Positions 19,124-29,287 of a stretch of DNA of 64,000 nucleotides are shown piece after piece. A program made the translations under genes and the position numbers. The DNA is taken from NCBI GenBank assembly GCA_963706875.1, contig CAVPNW010000015.1, positions 1 through 64,000 on the forward strand, written 5' to 3'. How positions within the stretch are numbered: the stretch's first letter is position 1; each line of letters opens with the position of its first letter. The notes under the pieces are model-generated. The model was given only the letters and a program-made list of their open reading frames with translations, made no database searches and was not told the DNA's origin. This DNA is from Prado023 sp963706875 (GTDB lineage: Bacteria; Actinomycetota; Actinomycetes; S36-B12; CAIYMF01).

Positions 19124-20178
19124 CTACCGGCTGCGCCGCTCCCGCGGTGGGCTGGTGCTCGACCGCAGGACGATCCGGGTCGGCAGCTGGCTATCAGCGG
19201 CCTCGGCCCCGGCGATGCGGGCGAGCAGCAGGTCAGCGGCAACCCTGCCCTGCTCGTGGACCGGCTGGGCGATCGTGGTCAGGTCCACCATCTCGGCCAG
19301 CTCGTGGTCGTCGAAGCCGACGACGCTGATGTCGTCGGGGCAGCGCAGCCCTGAGTGCCGGATCGTGCGCAGGGCTCCCATGGCCATCTCGTCGGACTCC
19401 GCGAAGACAGCGGTGGGTGGGTTCGGCAGCGAGAGCAGGCTGGCCATCGCCGACTCCCCCCCGACGAAGGTGAAGGCCCCGTCGGCCTCGAACCCTGCGG
19501 GCACGGGCAGGCCCGCGTCGGCCATGGCCCCCCGGTACCCGGCGAGGCGGTCGTTCGGCACCGTGAAGTGGATCGGCTCGCTCGGGCCACCGCCGATCAG
19601 GGCGATCCGCTGGTGGCCCAGGTTGACCAGGTGGTTGACCGCGAGCCGGGCTGCGGCAGCATCGTCGATGGACACGCAGGAGACCCCCGGTCCGGGGACC
19701 CCCACCGATCCGATGGGCACCCCGAGGGCTCCCAGCTGCTCGATCTCGGCGCCCTCCATGGGCAGGGTCAGGACCAGCACCCCATCGACGCGGCGGCGAA
19801 GGGGCATCCGCGCGAAGAAGCCCGCCCGGCTGGCCTCGTCGGGCAGCGCGTAGAGCAGCACGTCGTACCCCGCCGCGCGCAGCACCTCCTCGGCACCGGA
19901 CAGCACCTGGCCGAAGAACCAGCGGCCCAGGTAGGGAGTGACCACCCCGATCGAGTGGGTCTGCCCGCTGGCAAGCCGTCGAGGCGCTCGGCGAGCTGAC
20001 GTAGTCCAGGTCGCTGAGCCGCCTTGAGCACCCGGGCCCTGTGTCCGCGCGACACGTTCGGCAGGCCGCGCAGCGCCCGGGAGACCGTCGCCGTGGACAC
20101 CCCGGCCAGCCGCGCCACTGCCTCGATATCCGCGCCCGCACCGGGCCGCGTGCGGTTCACCTGTCCGTCAGTTGACAC
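19124..20178 (-). CDS. LacI-family repressor of the sucrose operon, frameshifted
   Basis: About 345 residues. The N-terminal HTH reads IEAVARLAGVSTATVSRALRG, with the hinge at RARVLKAA. The sugar-binding core spans VVTPYLGRWFFGQVLSGAEE, then VSCVSIDDAAAARLAVNHLV, then GHQRIALIGG, and ends DDISVVGFDDHELAEMVDLT. Two or more indels near 19940-20040 split it; the connecting sequence DLDYVSSPSAS is in the third frame. The start is GTG 20178. It is transcribed divergently from the PTS gene, with five operator-like sites between them, so it most likely represses both and responds to sucrose-6-phosphate or fructose. Confidence 0.8.
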
Positions 20179-20189
20179 AACGACACCCC

Positions 20190-20336
20190 TGCAAGCGCTG
20201 TCTCACTCGTCACGCTGCAAACGCTATCATGCAAGCGTTCAGGTCAATGGCGTGAATACCCTGGTGTCGTCGCAACCGCTTGCACGAGTGTGTCCTCGAT
20301 CACACTTCTTGCAGATGCTCGTTGTAAGCGCTTGCA
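20190..20336. promoter_or_regulatory. Cluster of five LacI-type operators
   Basis: Sites matching the TGNAANCGNTTNCA pattern lie at 20190-20203 (TGCAAGCGCTGTCT), 20216-20229 (TGCAAACGCTATCA), 20230-20243 (TGCAAGCGTTCAGG), 20271-20284 (CGCAACCGCTTGCA) and 20323-20336 (TGTAAGCGCTTGCA). The last two are close to perfect palindromes. The first three sit near the regulator's own start. The last overlaps the -35 box of the PTS promoter. Confidence 0.75.
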
Positions 20337-20361
20337 TTCCGTTTCTAGTCCGTAGCATACT
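20332..20361 (+). promoter_or_regulatory. Candidate promoter of the sucrose PTS operon
   Basis: A TTGCAT -35 element at 20332-20337 and a CATACT -10 element at 20356-20361 are separated by 18 bp. The -35 lies inside the operator at 20323-20336, so repressor binding would block polymerase. The leader to the ATG at 20452 is about 85 nt. Confidence 0.4.
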
Positions 20362-20451
20362 GATGACGAGCCGCACAACGAGATCCGGCGACCTGCCGGT
20401 GACGATCGCACAAGGATGCGGGCGGCTCCACACCCCAAGAGAGGTGCAGGG

Positions 20452-21957
20452 ATGGACTACAAGGGGATCGCAGAACAGATCCTGAACGACGTGGGCGGGC
20501 CGGAGAACATCGCCAGCTACGCCCACTGCGCAACCCGCCTCCGGCTCGTGCTGGTCGACGAGACCAAGGCGGACAAGAAGGCCGTGGAGAAGATCGAGGC
20601 GGTCGCCGGGTCGTTCACGGCCGGCGGGCAGTACCAGATCATCCTGGGCCCCGGGACAGTCAACAAGGTGCACGACGAGCTGGCGAAGATGACCAACATC
20701 CAGGAAGCCAGCATGGAGGAGGTCAAGAAGGCCGCCGCCGCGCACATGAACCCGGCTCAGCGCTTCGTCAAGACGCTGTCGGACATCTTCGTCCCTCTGA
20801 TCCCGGCTCTGGTGGCATCGGGCCTGATGATGGGCCTGTTCAACCTGCTGGCCCAGCCCGGGCTCTGGCCGTGGCTCGGCGATGACGAGAACTTGATCGG
20901 GCAGTGGCCGGCGATCGCCGACCTCGCTGCGATGATCAACCTGTTCGCCAACGCCGCGTTCGTGTTCCTGCCGGTCCTGATCGCGTTCAGCGCTGCCAAG
21001 GTGTTCGGCGCCAACCAGTACCTCGGCGCGGTCATCGGCATGATCATGGTCCACCCGGACTTGGTCAACGCGTGGGCCCAGGGCCAGGCTGCCCTTGAAG
21101 GCACCATCCCGACGTGGTCGCTGTTCGGCTGGGAGGTCGCGCAGATCGGCTATCAGGGCACGGTGCTCCCGGTCCTGTTCGCGGTGTACTTCCTGGCGAT
21201 CGTGGAGAAGTGGCTGCGCAAGCGGATGCCCACGGTGCTGGACATGCTGTTCACCCCGCTGTTCGCCGTCATCGCCACCGGCTTCGCCACCATCCTGGTC
21301 ATCGGCCCGGTCATGCGCTGGGTGGGCGAGCTGATCTCGGACTTCTTCGTCAACCTGCTCGACTTCGGCGGGCCCGTCGCGGGGTTCATCATGGGTGCGA
21401 CCTACTCGCTGCTGGTGATCACCGGCGTGCACCACTCGTTCCACGCGGTCGAGCTGGGCCTGCTGACCGATACGGGCGCCAACCCGCTGCTGCCGATCTG
21501 GTCGATGTCCAACGTGGCCCAGGGTGGTGCCGCCCTTGCGGCCTACTTCCTCATCCGTCACCGTGCGACGAAGATCAAGGACATCGCGATCCCGTCGGCT
21601 GTGTCGGCCTTCCTCGGCATCACCGAACCGGCCATCTTCGGCGTGAACCTGAGGTTGCTGACACCCTTCCTGGGCGCGTTGCTCGGCGGTGGGTGCGCGG
21701 GTGCCTTCGTGGTGGCCACGGACGTCACAATGACCAGCATCGGTGCCACGGGCGTACCAGGCACGGCCCTGGTCACACCGGAGAAGATCCCGATGTACTT
21801 CGTCGGGATGGCCATCTCGATCAGCGTCGCGATGGCCGCGACGTTCGCGATCACCAAGGCCCGCGGCTTCGCCAAGGAGGCCGAGGAGGAGATGACCGAG
21901 GAGGAGATCGAGGCCGTGGCCCTGCCCAGGGCCAAGGAGCTCGACGCGCTCGCCTGA
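20452..21957 (+). CDS. scrA: Sucrose-type PTS transporter, EIIBC
   Basis: A 501-residue membrane enzyme that takes up and phosphorylates a disaccharide. The EIIB domain (1-90) has the phosphorylated Cys26 in SYAHCATRLRLVL and a GGQYQIILG motif. The EIIC domain (about 100-480) carries many membrane helices and the conserved GVHHSFHAVE and FLGITEPAIFG motifs. There is no EIIA domain after the acidic tail, so a separate EIIA is needed. The match is to the sucrose/beta-glucoside family; sucrose is inferred from the adjoining fructokinase and GH32 genes. ATG 20452 follows GAGAGG. The gene heads the operon under the LacI regulator. Confidence 0.85.
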   Translation: MDYKGIAEQILNDVGGPENIASYAHCATRLRLVLVDETKADKKAVEKIEAVAGSFTAGGQYQIILGPGTVNKVHDELAKMTNIQEASMEEVKKAAAAHMNPAQRFVKTLSDIFVPLIPALVASGLMMGLFNLLAQPGLWPWLGDDENLIGQWPAIADLAAMINLFANAAFVFLPVLIAFSAAKVFGANQYLGAVIGMIMVHPDLVNAWAQGQAALEGTIPTWSLFGWEVAQIGYQGTVLPVLFAVYFLAIVEKWLRKRMPTVLDMLFTPLFAVIATGFATILVIGPVMRWVGELISDFFVNLLDFGGPVAGFIMGATYSLLVITGVHHSFHAVELGLLTDTGANPLLPIWSMSNVAQGGAALAAYFLIRHRATKIKDIAIPSAVSAFLGITEPAIFGVNLRLLTPFLGALLGGGCAGAFVVATDVTMTSIGATGVPGTALVTPEKIPMYFVGMAISISVAMAATFAITKARGFAKEAEEEMTEEEIEAVALPRAKELDALA

Positions 21958-21996
21958 GCCCTACCGGACCGGACCATCGTCCGGAACCGCCAGACC

Positions 21997-22033
21997 GGTG
22001 CACCCCCGGCCCTTGCCGAGTCGGGGGTGCACC
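21997..22033 (+). terminator. Strong hairpin after the PTS gene
   Basis: GGTGCACCCCCG (21997-22008) pairs perfectly with CGGGGGTGCACC (22022-22033) across a 13-nt loop, 40 bp after the scrA stop. No clear U-tract follows, so it could reduce rather than end transcription, or stabilise the upstream mRNA. Confidence 0.55.
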
Positions 22034-22144
22034 ACCCTTCCCATCGGGGCACGGTTGATCTGATCCGGTGCCCCCGTGGGCGGGCCTCGCGACCCGCACC
22101 CGAGTTGGATGGGTACAGCAACACGAGACCGAAGGGACCGACAC

Positions 22145-23053
22145 ATGAAGCCACTGATCGGAGCCGTCGAGGCCGGCGGGACGAAGATGGTCTGCGCGGT
22201 GGGCACGGGACCCGACGACCTTCGCGACGAGGTCCGTTTCCCCACGACCTCGCCAGACGAGTGCCTGCCGCAGGTCATCGACTACTTCACGACCTGGCAG
22301 GCCGAGCACGGCGAGACGGTCGCGGCCATCGGGTACGGGACGTTCGGGCCGTGCGACCCGCGACCGGACTCCCCCACCTACGGATGGGTGACCACCACCC
22401 CGAAGCCCGGGTGGTCGGACACCGATGTCGTGGGGCTCCTGACTGCCGGGCTGGGGGTCCCGATCGGCTTCGACACCGATGTCAACGGCGCCGCCCTCGG
22501 CGAGCACCTGTGGGGAGCCGCCCAGGACGTCGACACCTTCGTCTACCTGACGATCGGCACCGGCATCGGTGCCGGCATCATCGTGAACGGGCGGATCCTG
22601 CATGGGCTGATCCACCCCGAAGCCGGTCACGTCGCGATGCCTCGTGACCCAGGGGTCGATCCCTTCCCCGGCGTCTGCCCCTACCACGGCGACTGCCTGG
22701 AGGGGCTGGCCGCCGGACCAGCCATCGGCGCTCGCTGGAAGGTCGCCGCCGCCGAGCTCGGACCGGACCATCCTGCGTGGGACCTCGAGGCCCACTACCT
22801 CGCTCTGGCCTGCGCCAACCTCATCTGCACGCTGTCCCCGGAGCGCATCGTTCTCGGCGGTGGGGTCATGGAGCAGCTGCACCTGTTCCCCAGGATCCGC
22901 ACTGAGACGCAGTCCCTGCTCAACGGCTACATCCACGCACCCGAGATCCTCGAGCGGATCGACGAGTTCATCGTCCCGCCCGGGCTCGGCAACAAGGCCG
23001 GAGTCTCGGGCTGCGTCGCACTCGGCCAGCTGGCCCTGGCCGGCGCGACATGA
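22145..23053 (+). CDS. scrK: ROK-family fructokinase
   Basis: A 302-residue sugar kinase. The N-terminus GAVEAGGTKMVCAVG holds the phosphate-binding loop. GFDTDVNGAALGE carries the catalytic Asp region, and TIGTGIGAGII is the second nucleotide motif. The zinc-binding ROK signature is complete: GHVAMPRD, then CPYHGDCLEGLAAGPAI (His, Cys, His, Cys). That variant is typical of bacterial fructokinases. It phosphorylates the fructose freed from sucrose-6-phosphate. Its stop overlaps the GH32 start by four bases. Confidence 0.85.
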   Translation: MKPLIGAVEAGGTKMVCAVGTGPDDLRDEVRFPTTSPDECLPQVIDYFTTWQAEHGETVAAIGYGTFGPCDPRPDSPTYGWVTTTPKPGWSDTDVVGLLTAGLGVPIGFDTDVNGAALGEHLWGAAQDVDTFVYLTIGTGIGAGIIVNGRILHGLIHPEAGHVAMPRDPGVDPFPGVCPYHGDCLEGLAAGPAIGARWKVAAAELGPDHPAWDLEAHYLALACANLICTLSPERIVLGGGVMEQLHLFPRIRTETQSLLNGYIHAPEILERIDEFIVPPGLGNKAGVSGCVALGQLALAGAT

Positions 23054-24630
23054 CCACCGACCCCGCTCGCCCCCCGGGCGCCCCATGGCCGGGCTCGGGA
23101 GCCGAGACGGTGGGCGCCCCCGCCACCATCGACGCCTTCGCCCTGGACGGGGAGCTTCGCGCGTTTGCCCACCGTGCCGTCGAGGAGCGGCCCGCCTCCG
23201 TCGATGCGGACCCGTGGCGCCAGACCTTCCACATCCAGCCCCCGGTCGGGCTGCTCAACGACCCCAACGGGCTGGTCCAGCATCGCGGCACCTACCACCT
23301 GTGCTACCAGTGGCACCCGTTCGCCGCCAAGCACGCCCTGAAGTTCTGGGCGCACCTGACCAGCACGGACCTCGTGCACTGGACCGAGCAGCCGATCGCG
23401 CTCGCACCGAGCCATGACTACGAGAGCCACGGCTGCTACTCGGGCAGCGGCATCGTGCACGAGGGTGCGGTGCGGTTCCTCTACACCGGGAACGTGCGCA
23501 CCCCCGACGGTGGCCGCACACCCTTCCAGCTGCTGGCGACCGTGGACCCGGCCGGCCGGGTCATCAAGCACCACTCGAATCCTCTCGTCGGGGCGATCCC
23601 GGGCTGCAGCGCGCACGTGCGCGACCCGAAGGTGTGGTCCCGGGAGGGCCGTTACTGGATGGTGCTCGGCGCGCAGACCGAGGACCTGCACGGCACGGCG
23701 CTGCTGCTGCGCTCCGACGACCTCGTCGAATGGCAGTACCTCGGGCAGGTCGCCGGCGGGGCCGACGACCCGTACGGCTACATGTGGGAGTGCCCCGACC
23801 TGCTGCACCTCGACGGCCGCGACGTCCTGGTGATCTCCCCGCAGCTCGACCACGTCGAGACCGCGGGTGCCGGGCGCTGGGAGGACGTGTCGGTGTACGC
23901 GGTGGGCACGCTGGACGTCGGCACGCCTGCCTTCACCCGCGAGGGCGAGTACCGGCGGGTGGATGCCGGCCCGGACTTCTACGCCCCGCAGACCCTCACC
24001 GACGCCACTGGACGCACCATCATGGTCGGCTGGATGGGCATGCCCGACCACGAGGGGCAGCCCGAGCTCGCGGTGAAGCATCCGACGGTGGCCAACGGGT
24101 GGGTCCACTGCCTCACCGTCCCCAGACAGGTGCACCTCGAGGAGGACACGCTGCTCCAGTGGCCGGTCGCCGAGCTCGAGCAGCTGCGCGGCGAGCCCAC
24201 GGCCGTGGCCGGCGCGCTGCTGGAGGCCGGCACGTCGATGGGCGTGGCCGGGGTGTCCGGGAATGCCCTGGACCTCGAGCTGACGGCGGCCTGCGCACCT
24301 GGCGCGACCCTGGCCGTCCGCCTGCGCGACGGTGGGGCCGGACGGCCGGTCGTGCTCACCCTCGACCCCCATGCGGGCACCGCGACCCTGGACCGGACGC
24401 AGCTGGGCACCGGCGAGGGCGGGGTGTTCACCGGAAGCTTCCGCCCCGGCCCGGACGTGGATGCCCGGATCCTGCTCGACCACTCCTCCATCGAGGTGTT
24501 CGTCGACGGAGGCCGGCTGGCGATGAGCGCGCGGATCTACCCGGTGGACGGCGACTCGCTGGTCGGCTTCGACGCCACCGGCGCCCAGGTGACCCTCGAC
24601 CTCACCGCCTGGCCACTGGCCCCTGCCTGA
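23050..24630 (+). CDS. scrB: Sucrose-6-phosphate hydrolase (GH32)
   Basis: A 526-residue cytoplasmic glycosidase. The nucleophile Asp71 is in GLLNDPNGLVQH, the transition-state stabiliser Asp192 is in RDPKVW, and the acid/base Glu247 is in YMWECPDLL. The five-bladed propeller covers about 55-360. The C-terminal beta-sandwich ends with LDHSSIEVFVDGG near 480. It splits sucrose-6-phosphate into glucose-6-phosphate and fructose, completing the pathway of the two upstream genes. The ATG start is coupled to the kinase stop (ATGA). Confidence 0.9.
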   Translation: MTTDPARPPGAPWPGSGAETVGAPATIDAFALDGELRAFAHRAVEERPASVDADPWRQTFHIQPPVGLLNDPNGLVQHRGTYHLCYQWHPFAAKHALKFWAHLTSTDLVHWTEQPIALAPSHDYESHGCYSGSGIVHEGAVRFLYTGNVRTPDGGRTPFQLLATVDPAGRVIKHHSNPLVGAIPGCSAHVRDPKVWSREGRYWMVLGAQTEDLHGTALLLRSDDLVEWQYLGQVAGGADDPYGYMWECPDLLHLDGRDVLVISPQLDHVETAGAGRWEDVSVYAVGTLDVGTPAFTREGEYRRVDAGPDFYAPQTLTDATGRTIMVGWMGMPDHEGQPELAVKHPTVANGWVHCLTVPRQVHLEEDTLLQWPVAELEQLRGEPTAVAGALLEAGTSMGVAGVSGNALDLELTAACAPGATLAVRLRDGGAGRPVVLTLDPHAGTATLDRTQLGTGEGGVFTGSFRPGPDVDARILLDHSSIEVFVDGGRLAMSARIYPVDGDSLVGFDATGAQVTLDLTAWPLAPA

Positions 24631-24748
24631 CGACGCTCCGGGCAGCGGGCGCGTCCTGGCTCGTGACCGGTCCCGGATCGGCGAGCCGCCCGGAGCGCCA
24701 GCCGGTAGGGTCACGAGATCACCGGATCGAGACGCGGAGGCATCAAAC

Positions 24749-25249
24749 ATGGACGCACTGGTCAACTCGCTGGGCAGCAAGGAGCAGGACCTCCTGCGCG
24801 AGACCGAGGCCGAGCGCATGGCCACGCTCGACGAGGACGCGCTGGTCGACCTGCACCGGCGGATCCGCAAGGCCCGCAACAAGTACGTGGGCATCTACCG
24901 GCGTGAGGGCAGCGCGAAGGTGCCGAAGAAGGGCGGCCGCGGGATGGCCAAGCAGCGCAACTCGCGCAACGCGGGGCGCGCCGAGGCCTTCGAGGATGCC
25001 CTGGCCCGGGTGAGCGCACAGCTGGCCACGGTGGCCGCTGCCTCGGCTGAGGAGCTCAAGGCCGCGCGTCTGGCCGCAGCGACCTCGACGGGGACATGGC
25101 CGGGCAGCGATGCCGCCACCGACAGCGGGCAACCCGACGGGGAGGCGCAGGTCACGGACCGGACGCCCAAGGGCCCGGGGCGGGAGAAGCGCAACGCATC
25201 GAGTCGGGCCCAGGGCGCCAAGCGCCAGGCGAAGCGCGACTCCCGCTGA
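24749..25249 (+). CDS. Conserved actinobacterial basic protein
   Basis: A 166-residue soluble, highly charged protein. Its core is VDLHRRIRKARNKYVGIYRR, followed by GGRGMAKQRNSRNAGRAEAF and EDALARVSAQLA. The C-terminus (REKRNASSRAQGAKRQAKRD) is strongly basic. The helical, Arg/Lys-rich character suggests nucleic-acid binding. I recognise it as a recurrent hypothetical in actinomycetes but know no function. The GCGGAGG Shine-Dalgarno lies eight bases before ATG 24749. Confidence 0.65.
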   Translation: MDALVNSLGSKEQDLLRETEAERMATLDEDALVDLHRRIRKARNKYVGIYRREGSAKVPKKGGRGMAKQRNSRNAGRAEAFEDALARVSAQLATVAAASAEELKAARLAAATSTGTWPGSDAATDSGQPDGEAQVTDRTPKGPGREKRNASSRAQGAKRQAKRDSR

Positions 25250-25260
25250 GCCTGACGAGC

Positions 25261-26959
25261 TCAGGCCCCCGGGGCGATCTCGGCCAGGATGTCGAACCGG
25301 ATGTGGTTGCCGCTCAGTCGCCGCGCCCCGATCCGCCGACGACGGGTGCCCTCGTCGTAGGTGACCTTCTCGAACGAGATGTCCTTGCCGACCTCGACGT
25401 GGCGCCAGGGCAGGCCGAGGAAGAACCGGTCCGGGTAGGGGCCCACGTCCACGACGTCGCCGTCGGGGTTGCTCTCGACCGGGACCCAGCCGTACCCGGG
25501 CAGGTACAGGTCGACCCACACGTGGTTGAAGTCCGGGTAGAGCGGCCCCCCGCTCCACGGGTGGTACGGGCTCTTGTACCGCCCGGCGACACGGCAGGCC
25601 AGGCCGGCACGGCGGTACAGCGCCATGATCGTGCCGACGTGCTCGCCGCAGGAGCCGCTGCCCCGGGCCAGGACGCCGATCGGGGAGTCGGCGTTGCCCA
25701 TCTCGTACTCCAGCCGGTCGTAGACGTAGCTGCGCAGGCGGCGCGCCTGCTCCAGGACGTTGGTCTCCTCGCCCAGGGCGATGGCCGTGGCCTGCGCGAT
25801 CTCCGGGGAGTCCAGGTCGAGGTCCTCGTCGTCGACCAGGTAGCGCTCGGCCATCTCGGGGCTCAGCGCCGGCGCCTCGGCGAGGTCAGCTGCGGTGAGC
25901 AGGTGCTTGATGCCGAAGACCTCGAGGGTCGCCCGCCAGCCCAGGATCAGCCGCGTGCCGGCATCGACGCGCGGGATCGTGAACACCGCGACCGGTTGGC
26001 CGTCCTCCTCGACGAGCTCGAACGGCAGCCCGATGGGCTCGACTGCCACCATCGCGCTGGCGTGGGCTCTCGATCGGCAGGCTCATCCGCCACTGGACGT
26101 CATGCAGCGCCTCGAGGTCGGCGTCGGGCTCGAGGTCGACGTAGTAGTGCATCTGGATCCGGTGCCCGGTCGACCAGGCACGCCGGGCCTCCGGGTCGTG
26201 GTGCACGCGCAGCTGGTGGATCAGGGCCCGGTCTCGGTAGCGGACCTCCCAGGACGGGTCGATCCACGGGTTGTCCTTGAGGTAGGGCTCGTTCTCGTAG
26301 TAGGCCACGTGCAGGGTGTCGACCGCGGCACCGGGCTCGCGCCGCGCGGTGATCGCGGTGGGCCGTTCGAGGGGTGTGACAACCATGAACCGCGTCGCCA
26401 GGGTGTCCGGGTCCAGGCAGTAGACGGTCTGCTCGAGGTCGTCGGAGAGCCAGAGTGCATCCGCGGTCGCGGCGATGCCCTTCCTGCCGATGCCGTGCAG
26501 CTCGACCTGAGCGACGACAACGTCCAGGGCCGCGACCTCCCGGACCTCGAGCGTGGGGCCGCGCACGAGGTGGACCCGGCTGCCGAGGACGGCCACCGCC
26601 GATGCCCCCTCGATCGGCAGGACGAGCTCGGGATGGGTCAGCCGAGGGTCCGTGGCCGCCCGACCAGCGTCCCCCAACCAGCGGGCGCGATGCAGGCCTT
26701 CAGCCGTGGTGAACCACAGCGCCCCCGCGGCGAGCGCGAGCCCGCCTGCACCGAGGAACACGTCCGCCATCTGGTCGTTGACCACGCGCGTTGCGTCGGT
26801 CGCCGGGTCCACCAGGGCCAGTCGCCCGGTGCGCGCGTCGAGCACGAGCAGGTCCTCACCCACCCAGGCCAGCCCACGGATCTCGCGACCGGCAAGGGGC
26901 CGGATGTAGCGTTCCGCGACATCGATCGCGGCGGGGGCGGTGGACACGGCGGGCAGCAC
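25261..26959 (-). CDS. Propeller-like N-domain with transglutaminase-like C-domain, one frameshift
   Basis: About 565 residues. The first 270 read like repeated blades of a beta-propeller (IRGLAWVGEDLLVLDARTGR, GGLALAAGALWFTTAEGLHR, GIAATADALWLSDD). The C-terminal 260 form a transglutaminase-like fold. Its triad is Cys in RGSGSCGEHVG, His in YPDFNHVWVDLY and Asp in VESNPDGDVVD. One extra base in the GGG at 26064-26066 breaks the frame. Start GTG 26959 follows AGGAG by eight bases. Such enzymes are usually proteases or amidases. No signal peptide is seen, so it probably acts in the cytoplasm. Confidence 0.7.
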
Positions 26960-27106
26960 GAGCGGGACTCCTGAGGAGGTACGGACGGGGGGTGCGGGCC
27001 CCCGGCCCGCGCACAGGACTCCATCGAAGCACGACCGGTGACGTGCGGCCCAATCGGTGCGCGCCGGCGTGGTTCCCCGCACTGCGCCGCGGCCCCAGAG
27101 GGCGCC

Positions 27107-29206
27107 TCAGGCCCTGTGCACCTTGCCGTTCTTGCGTGGCTTCCCGTTCGGCTTGTGTGATGCGCCGTGGCCCGGATCCGACCCGTCCGGCGCCCCGTCG
27201 CCGATTGCGTCGGCGTCCAGTCCTCGCGCGGCAGCGAGCACGTCCAGCGAGGTGGGGGCTTCATCGGCACTGAAGGCGCCATCCGCGGTGGAGTCGTCAC
27301 CGGCCTCCGACTCCTCCAGCTCGGTGGTCACGCCCTCGTCGTCATCGCCGTCACCGCCGTCTGCGGTTGCCGCCTCGGCGTACTGCCGGGCCGTGGTGAA
27401 GTAGGTGGGAACGATCCGCGGCTCGTGCTCCTCGGCCTCGCTGTCGTAGCCACCGGAGGCGTCGACCACGCCCTCCTTGAGCCCGTAGTGGATCCGGGCC
27501 TCACGCACGCCCTGGCTGATCGTGTGCCACATGTGGTCCTCGCCGATCTTGGCCACGAAGCCCGCCCGGCGCAGGATGACCCGGACCGGGTACATCACCC
27601 GCACGAGGTACAGGTCAACGGACCGCACCCGCAGTGCCGCCAGGAGGGCCTCGAGCATGTCGACGGTGGTGGTGTCGAGCTGGTTGGTGCCCTCGATGTC
27701 GAGGACGACGGCGACGATCTCGTCGTCCACGAACTCCCGGGCACCGTCGACCCGCGTCAGGATCGCGTCCTTGATCGAGGCCGAGTTGACCCAGAACAGC
27801 GGCACGTCCACCCGCAGGACGAGGATCCCCTTGACCGGATGGCGCTCGGGGTGGTTGCGCATGCCGCCCCACCCGGCCTTCTCCCCGGGAATCCGACCCA
27901 TGACCTCGACATCCACCCGGCTGGACCGGTAGACCAGCCCGAACACCGACAGCGCGATGGCCAGGAGCAGGCCCTGCAGCGGGCCGAAGACCAGGACGCC
28001 GACGGTCGCCACGCTGGCCGCGACGATGTCGTTGCGGCGCAGGAAGGCGTACCGGCGCATCGACTTGAAGTCCAGCAGCCCCCAGACGGCGTGGATGACG
28101 ATGGCCGACAGGGTCGCCTTGGGCAGCGCCGACAGCGCCGGGGCCAGGACGAGGATCGTGGCCAGGGCGAGGAAGGCGGTGGTCAGCCCGGCGATCTGCG
28201 TGCGCCCTCCGGCCCGGTCCACGGTCGCGGTCTTGGACAGGCTCCCGGCGACCCCGAACCCCCCGAAGATCCCCGAGCTGACGTTCCCGACGCCCACGGC
28301 GAGCAGCTCCTGGCTCGCATCGACCCGGGCGTCCTCGGTCGCGTACAGCCGGGCCGCGCTCAGCCCCTCCGCGAGTCCCACGAAGGCCACGGCTGCCCCG
28401 GCCAGGAGCACCTGCCCCCAGTCGGCGAGGTCGATCCCCGGCAGCGACGGCGTCGGCAGCCCCTGGGGCACGGTACCGACGACCTTCACGCCATCGGCCG
28501 CGAGGTCCAGTACGTTCGAGGCGAACAGGCCGACCATCAGCGTGACCAGCGCCCACGGAACCTTGGGGGCCAGCTTGGTGCCACCGAACATGAGCGCCAA
28601 CGAGGTGGCGCCGACAGCGACGGTCGTCGGGTGGATGTTGTCCAGGCCCGTGAACAGGTTGGTGATCCGCGCGGTCACGTCCGGGGTGGGAGGCCCGGGG
28701 ATCCCCAGGATGTTGGGCAGCTCACCGAGGATCACCAGGATCGTGAGACCGAGGACGAATCCGGTCACGATGGGCTTGGACAGGAACTCCGCCACCCAGC
28801 CGATGTGCAGCACGCTGGCCAGCATCAGGACGAGCCCCGCGGCGATCGCCATGCCCGCTGCCAGGGCCACGGCCTCCCCCTCGCTGGCGGGCTGGAACCC
28901 GACGAGCAGGGAGCCGGTGAGCAGGGCAACGGTGGACACCGGTCCGACGATCAGCTTGCGCGAGGTGCCCAGGATGGCGTAGACGATGAGGACGGTCGGC
29001 AGCGAGTACAGGCCGACCTGGACCGGCAGCCCGGCGATGCTGGCGTAACCCAGGGACTGCGGGATGGCCAGGGCGGCGACGACCGAGCCGGCGATCAGGT
29101 CGCCCTTGAGCCACCTGCGCTGGTACGTGGGCAGCCACTTGCGGACGGGCAGCCATTCACGCGGCTGCTCGCCGAGGTGCGCGGGCTTCTGCACACGGGG
29201 AGCCAT
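27107..29206 (-). CDS. SulP-family anion transporter with STAS domain and acidic tail
   Basis: A 699-residue protein. Residues 1-410 are a SulP/SLC26 transporter core with about 12 helices and the motifs AIPQSLGYASIAGLP and GPVSTVALL. A STAS domain follows at about 445-560 (KGILVLRVDVPLFWVNSASI, then VVLDIEGTNQLDTTTVDML). The last 110 residues are acidic, Glu/Asp/Gly-rich and probably disordered, ending in a basic patch. Substrates of the family include sulfate and bicarbonate; this one is unknown. A second SulP lies 7.4 kb away. It is transcribed in the same direction as, and downstream of, the NDH-2 gene. Confidence 0.85.
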   Translation of the reverse strand: MAPRVQKPAHLGEQPREWLPVRKWLPTYQRRWLKGDLIAGSVVAALAIPQSLGYASIAGLPVQVGLYSLPTVLIVYAILGTSRKLIVGPVSTVALLTGSLLVGFQPASEGEAVALAAGMAIAAGLVLMLASVLHIGWVAEFLSKPIVTGFVLGLTILVILGELPNILGIPGPPTPDVTARITNLFTGLDNIHPTTVAVGATSLALMFGGTKLAPKVPWALVTLMVGLFASNVLDLAADGVKVVGTVPQGLPTPSLPGIDLADWGQVLLAGAAVAFVGLAEGLSAARLYATEDARVDASQELLAVGVGNVSSGIFGGFGVAGSLSKTATVDRAGGRTQIAGLTTAFLALATILVLAPALSALPKATLSAIVIHAVWGLLDFKSMRRYAFLRRNDIVAASVATVGVLVFGPLQGLLLAIALSVFGLVYRSSRVDVEVMGRIPGEKAGWGGMRNHPERHPVKGILVLRVDVPLFWVNSASIKDAILTRVDGAREFVDDEIVAVVLDIEGTNQLDTTTVDMLEALLAALRVRSVDLYLVRVMYPVRVILRRAGFVAKIGEDHMWHTISQGVREARIHYGLKEGVVDASGGYDSEAEEHEPRIVPTYFTTARQYAEAATADGGDGDDDEGVTTELEESEAGDDSTADGAFSADEAPTSLDVLAAARGLDADAIGDGAPDGSDPGHGASHKPNGKPRKNGKVHRA

Positions 29207-29287
29207 GACCCTTGAAGGCTAGCCCCGCGCAGGGGTCCCATGTCCGACGACACGTCACTGCGGAGTCAGGTGCCGGACATGTCCCGT

